Source: an uncultured Eubacterium sp.
GTDB lineage: Bacteria > Bacillota > Clostridia > Oscillospirales > Acutalibacteraceae
Reading direction: 5' to 3'
Assembly (NCBI GenBank): GCA_905234495.1
Contig: CAJOHE010000003.1
Location: forward strand, 70,355-134,354
DNA length: 64,000 nt
The notes below the pieces were generated by a model. It saw only the letters and a program-made list of their open reading frames with translations. It did not search any database and had not been told where the DNA came from. Below, piece by piece: positions 60,951-64,000 of the stretch; the stretch's first letter is position 1; each line of letters opens with the position of its first letter. Made by a program: the position numbers and the translations under genes.

Positions 60951-63900
60951 TTGATTAAACCACGAAGAATAACATCTGCGTTGCTTTCGGCGTGTATGCT
61001 GCTGAGTATTGTCTCTGCGGCAAATCTCACCGTTTTCGCCGCGGCGGACAACAGCGCGAGCCTTACAATAGGCGCGGATATCGAGGCAAACTATTATGTG
61101 GATGTCGCTTATTACAGCAGTCAGGGCGGCGCCTACCTTACCTATGCCTACAATGAGGCGAGCGATACCCAGAATATCAACGAGGTTACTTCCGACCCCG
61201 TTTATTTCAATACGCTCAATTTAAACGAAAAGTATCAGATTACCCAGCCCGTAGCAGCCGCTCAGCTTGCCGAGCCGACTGTTATCACAATCTTTAAATC
61301 AGACAACACCGTGCTTGATACGGTTACATACAGCGCAAAAAGCTATTGCGACAGTATAATCAATATGACGCCCGACCAACTTGCCGCTTACACCGATAAG
61401 GGCAATAAGCTTGTAAGGCTCTGTAAATCAATCGTAGCTTATTCAAAGACCGCTCAGGCGCTCTTTGCCGACTATATGTCGCTCACCGACAGCGTCAGCA
61501 TTACTGAGGACTATACGAGCGAGCTTGCATTCAGCAGCGCTTCCTACACACCGAGCATAACAAGAACGGCGGGGGATAACGTATCGTTCAGCGGCGTATC
61601 GTTCTTCAGCACGTCATCGTCAAAGATGAGGTTCTATCTCAGCGCCGACGAAGCCGATACAACGCTCTATAACGACCCCGTGCTCAACCTTCCCGCAGGC
61701 GCGGACTGGGAAAAGGGCTACGTAATGAGCAACGGCCTTAAGAAGTATTACATTCAGGTTAATAATATCCTTCCCGACGATTACGACACAAAGCTTTCCG
61801 TAAGCTACGCGGGCGCGACTATTGAGATGAGCGTCCTCGACTACGCGGGAACTGTAATAAGCAGCGCTACAACCTCAAAAGATGCAAAGGAATTTGCAAG
61901 GGCGCTCATAGTTTACAACGCCTGCACCGAGGCTTATTTCAACAGCTCTGCCGATACAAATATCGAGGTCAAGCTTCCGAATACGGGCTCATACCTCTAC
62001 AGAATTGGTAACTATAATTCCGTTGCACTCTCATGGCTCTTTAAAGCCATTGATGCAAACGAGGCAATCGACAGCACGTCGGTTAAGCTCACAATAACAA
62101 ATATAGCGGGTACCGCCGCAGGTACCTTCACCGCAAACAACACCGACTGGACTCAGGGTACCGTCAAGTTCACTGGCACGGGCGTTGTTCAGCTCGTAAT
62201 CCGTCAGGAAGGCGCGGTTGCCGATACACTCTATCTCGAGGTTGTTGACGGCGAAAACATCACGGCGGCGTCTCTTTCAAATATTACGTCAAGAAACGCG
62301 GTTCTTCTCAGAGACGTCAACGCGGTTAAAGTTTCGCTCAAAAAGATTCTTTACGGCAACGGCTTTACAGTAACCGACGCGAGAACAAGCTTTGCGGGTG
62401 CAGGCAACGCATATATCACAATGAACGACGGCGCAACGCTTGACAACGCAATCCTTCTCGGCGCGGTATATCAGGCAGCGGTTACCTCGGGTTCCGATAC
62501 TGAGTATTTCGCACCGGGCTTGTGGATTACAGGCAGCGCAAACGTTTATAACAGCTACGTCTCCGAAACCAAGAATGCAGTTCAGGTTGAAACGGGCGAC
62601 GTTGTGTTTGAAAACAGTACCTTCTCGGGCGGCGCGCTTGCAAACGTCAGCATTTCGGGCGGTAACGTAACCTTAAAAAACTGCATCACCTCAACCACCA
62701 CGAGGGGCGGCATCAAAGGTATCGGCGTAAGAGTTGCAACCGCAAGCTGTAAGATTAATATCGAGGGAACGTTCACTCAGTATAATTTCCTCAAGAGTTC
62801 CGACCTTCCTTCAACCTACAGCTCGCTTCTCTCATCTGTATATAACGATTCCACTTATGCCTATACCTATAATGGCAGTAAGTACGTTAATATGGGTATC
62901 CTGTTCTTCACCGATTCGGGAAGTATTACAATGGCTCAGGCTCAGGCTGCGGTCAACGATAATTCGGGCAACAACTACGGCTACATCGAAAAGAGCGTAA
63001 GCTCATATAAGGGCACCGTTTACACTATGAAGTCGGCGGGCGCAACCCCGTCGCTTCTCGAAAGCCCCGAGTATTTCGCAACCGTATGCGGTCAGCATCC
63101 TATTCCGCCGACGGCAACGTTTGACTACACAAACAAGAACTATATCCCCAAAACCGCGGGCGATAATAACTACTGCTATTACGACACTACAACCAAGTCC
63201 GTTGAGATTTCCTTTGACAAGGTTGACGCAAACTCATCGTTTACGTGGGATCCGATGATTCTCACCCTGACAAAGAACGGAGCAACTCTGCCGTACACAG
63301 TCTCGATGAATTCAACCAACTACACCAACTCAACGATTTCATTTGCCGACAGCGGTAATTATCAGGTTGTATACAGTTACACAGACCCGTATAACTACGG
63401 CTACAACGGTCAGGCGTTCAGTGTGGCGTACACCAAGACGGTCAATATAAACGTCTCGGCAGTTGAGCCCGATACAAGCGTTTACTACGCTTCATTTTCC
63501 TATGACGGCGCGGCAGGAAACTACAGCGCAAAGCAGGTTATCGGTACGGATAACAAGACGTACGTAATGCCCAACGTTTCATCGACAAGCACAACTATAG
63601 GCAGCACAACTGTTGCAGGTCAGACGGTTTACTATCCGATTGTATCCGTTTCACCTACGGATTCCGGAGGTAATTCAGCATATTCAAGCGGTAAGGGCTA
63701 CTACTTCGCTCCCGTATTCAGCGAGCTTCATATCATTGATTACAATCAGACTACCGGCGAAAAGCAGTACGAATACAGCAAATCAACCACAACGTGGCCG
63801 CACGGCAACAGCGCGACCACCGGTCCCAATACCGCATACTTCACCTGTGCGTCCGGCGAAAAGACGTTTTCATCCACATCGCCGTATGCGAGAAGTATGA

Positions 63901-64000
63901 ACTCGCAGTACTATAAGTACGCAAAGAACAATCTCGGCGTTTGCTATACGTCAAACGATATTGAAAAGGATAACACGGCTTCAAATCATCTTGTTCAGTA
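60951..64000 (+). CDS. Very large secreted protein with beta-helix-like region (3' end outside window)
   Basis: The frame starts at a TTG five bases after AGGGTGA and stays open to the end of the window, giving at least 1016 residues. A signal peptide is clear: a basic start, a hydrophobic core and an Ala-rich cleavage region (TVFAAADNS). The mature part is rich in Ser, Thr, Tyr, Asn and Gly with few Cys. Around residues 470-620 it alternates short strands with Gly/Asn turns (NAVQVETGDVVFENSTFSGG), as in a right-handed parallel beta-helix. Later parts look like Ig-like repeats. I recognise no enzyme motif. A surface adhesin or polysaccharide-binding role is possible but unproven. Confidence 0.82.
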   Translation, partial: MIKPRRITSALLSACMLLSIVSAANLTVFAAADNSASLTIGADIEANYYVDVAYYSSQGGAYLTYAYNEASDTQNINEVTSDPVYFNTLNLNEKYQITQPVAAAQLAEPTVITIFKSDNTVLDTVTYSAKSYCDSIINMTPDQLAAYTDKGNKLVRLCKSIVAYSKTAQALFADYMSLTDSVSITEDYTSELAFSSASYTPSITRTAGDNVSFSGVSFFSTSSSKMRFYLSADEADTTLYNDPVLNLPAGADWEKGYVMSNGLKKYYIQVNNILPDDYDTKLSVSYAGATIEMSVLDYAGTVISSATTSKDAKEFARALIVYNACTEAYFNSSADTNIEVKLPNTGSYLYRIGNYNSVALSWLFKAIDANEAIDSTSVKLTITNIAGTAAGTFTANNTDWTQGTVKFTGTGVVQLVIRQEGAVADTLYLEVVDGENITAASLSNITSRNAVLLRDVNAVKVSLKKILYGNGFTVTDARTSFAGAGNAYITMNDGATLDNAILLGAVYQAAVTSGSDTEYFAPGLWITGSANVYNSYVSETKNAVQVETGDVVFENSTFSGGALANVSISGGNVTLKNCITSTTTRGGIKGIGVRVATASCKINIEGTFTQYNFLKSSDLPSTYSSLLSSVYNDSTYAYTYNGSKYVNMGILFFTDSGSITMAQAQAAVNDNSGNNYGYIEKSVSSYKGTVYTMKSAGATPSLLESPEYFATVCGQHPIPPTATFDYTNKNYIPKTAGDNNYCYYDTTTKSVEISFDKVDANSSFTWDPMILTLTKNGATLPYTVSMNSTNYTNSTISFADSGNYQVVYSYTDPYNYGYNGQAFSVAYTKTVNINVSAVEPDTSVYYASFSYDGAAGNYSAKQVIGTDNKTYVMPNVSSTSTTIGSTTVAGQTVYYPIVSVSPTDSGGNSAYSSGKGYYFAPVFSELHIIDYNQTTGEKQYEYSKSTTTWPHGNSATTGPNTAYFTCASGEKTFSSTSPYARSMNSQYYKYAKNNLGVCYTSNDIEKDNTASNHLVQ

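Noticed and set aside
1..64000. CRISPR arrays, tRNA or rRNA genes, transposons, prophage
   Set aside because: No spaced direct repeats, tRNA-like cloverleaf regions, transposase or integrase genes were seen; nearly all sequence is assigned to ordinary genes.

Overview
The window looks like chromosome of an endospore-forming, moderate-GC member of the Clostridia (Firmicutes), most likely an Oscillospirales/Ruminococcaceae-type gut or fibre-degrading bacterium. The clues are a PolC-type replicase, short-form HisG with HisZ, HemZ, the yabM-mazG-yabO-yabP-yabQ-divIC neighbourhood, CotH, a PyrK/PyrD type 1B dihydroorotate dehydrogenase, and a secreted GH43 enzyme with a dockerin-like tail. I place it no lower than order. 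I see no rRNA, tRNA, CRISPR array, prophage or insertion sequence. Genes are tightly packed and no gene-free gap exceeds about 200 bases.

Layout. 1-2364 is the C-terminal part of polC. 2454-15162 is one long plus-strand gene string with overlapping or abutting genes: a fused hisZ-hisG, hisD, a ComEC-like metallo-hydrolase with a DUF3006 partner, hisB, hisA, hisI, hisE, recJ, rel, dtd, a second metallo-hydrolase and hemZ. hisF, hisH and hisC are not in the window. 15209-19933 holds a coiled-coil protein and the sporulation/division cluster (flippase-like membrane protein, mazG, HU, rqcP/yabO, yabP, yabQ, divIC). 19986-28523 carries fumarase alpha subunit, a THUMP rRNA methyltransferase, phosphohexomutase, NifU-like protein, GH38 alpha-mannosidase, a small membrane protein and cca.

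28575-34130 is on the minus strand: a cotH-VTC-DUF4956 operon and a GH4 glycosidase/PfkB kinase pair. 34273-44204 is a complete de novo UMP operon (pyrC carA carB pyrK pyrD pyrF pyrE pyrB pyrI). It faces an O-antigen-ligase-like membrane protein across a shared bidirectional terminator. 45779-51626 encodes two membrane-anchored parvulin foldases, a small coiled-coil protein, the fumarase beta subunit about 29 kb from its alpha partner, and a DUF2975/XRE pair with two matching operator-like palindromes around its promoter.

51659-64000 is more accessory: the two-LamG/GH43/dockerin-like secreted protein, a flavoprotein, an alpha/beta hydrolase, a zinc-ribbon protein with an MFS/GPH transporter, a divergent and strongly promoted SDR-like protein, and the first ~1016 codons of a very large secreted protein running off the window.

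The most interesting points are the HisZ-HisG fusion and its promoter palindrome, the cotH/VTC/DUF4956 cassette, the paired XRE operators, the dispersed repeat that supplies the ribosome binding site of pyrK, and the split fumarase. Start sites were refined by looking for ribosome binding sites. Promoter and terminator calls rest on visual matches to consensus.
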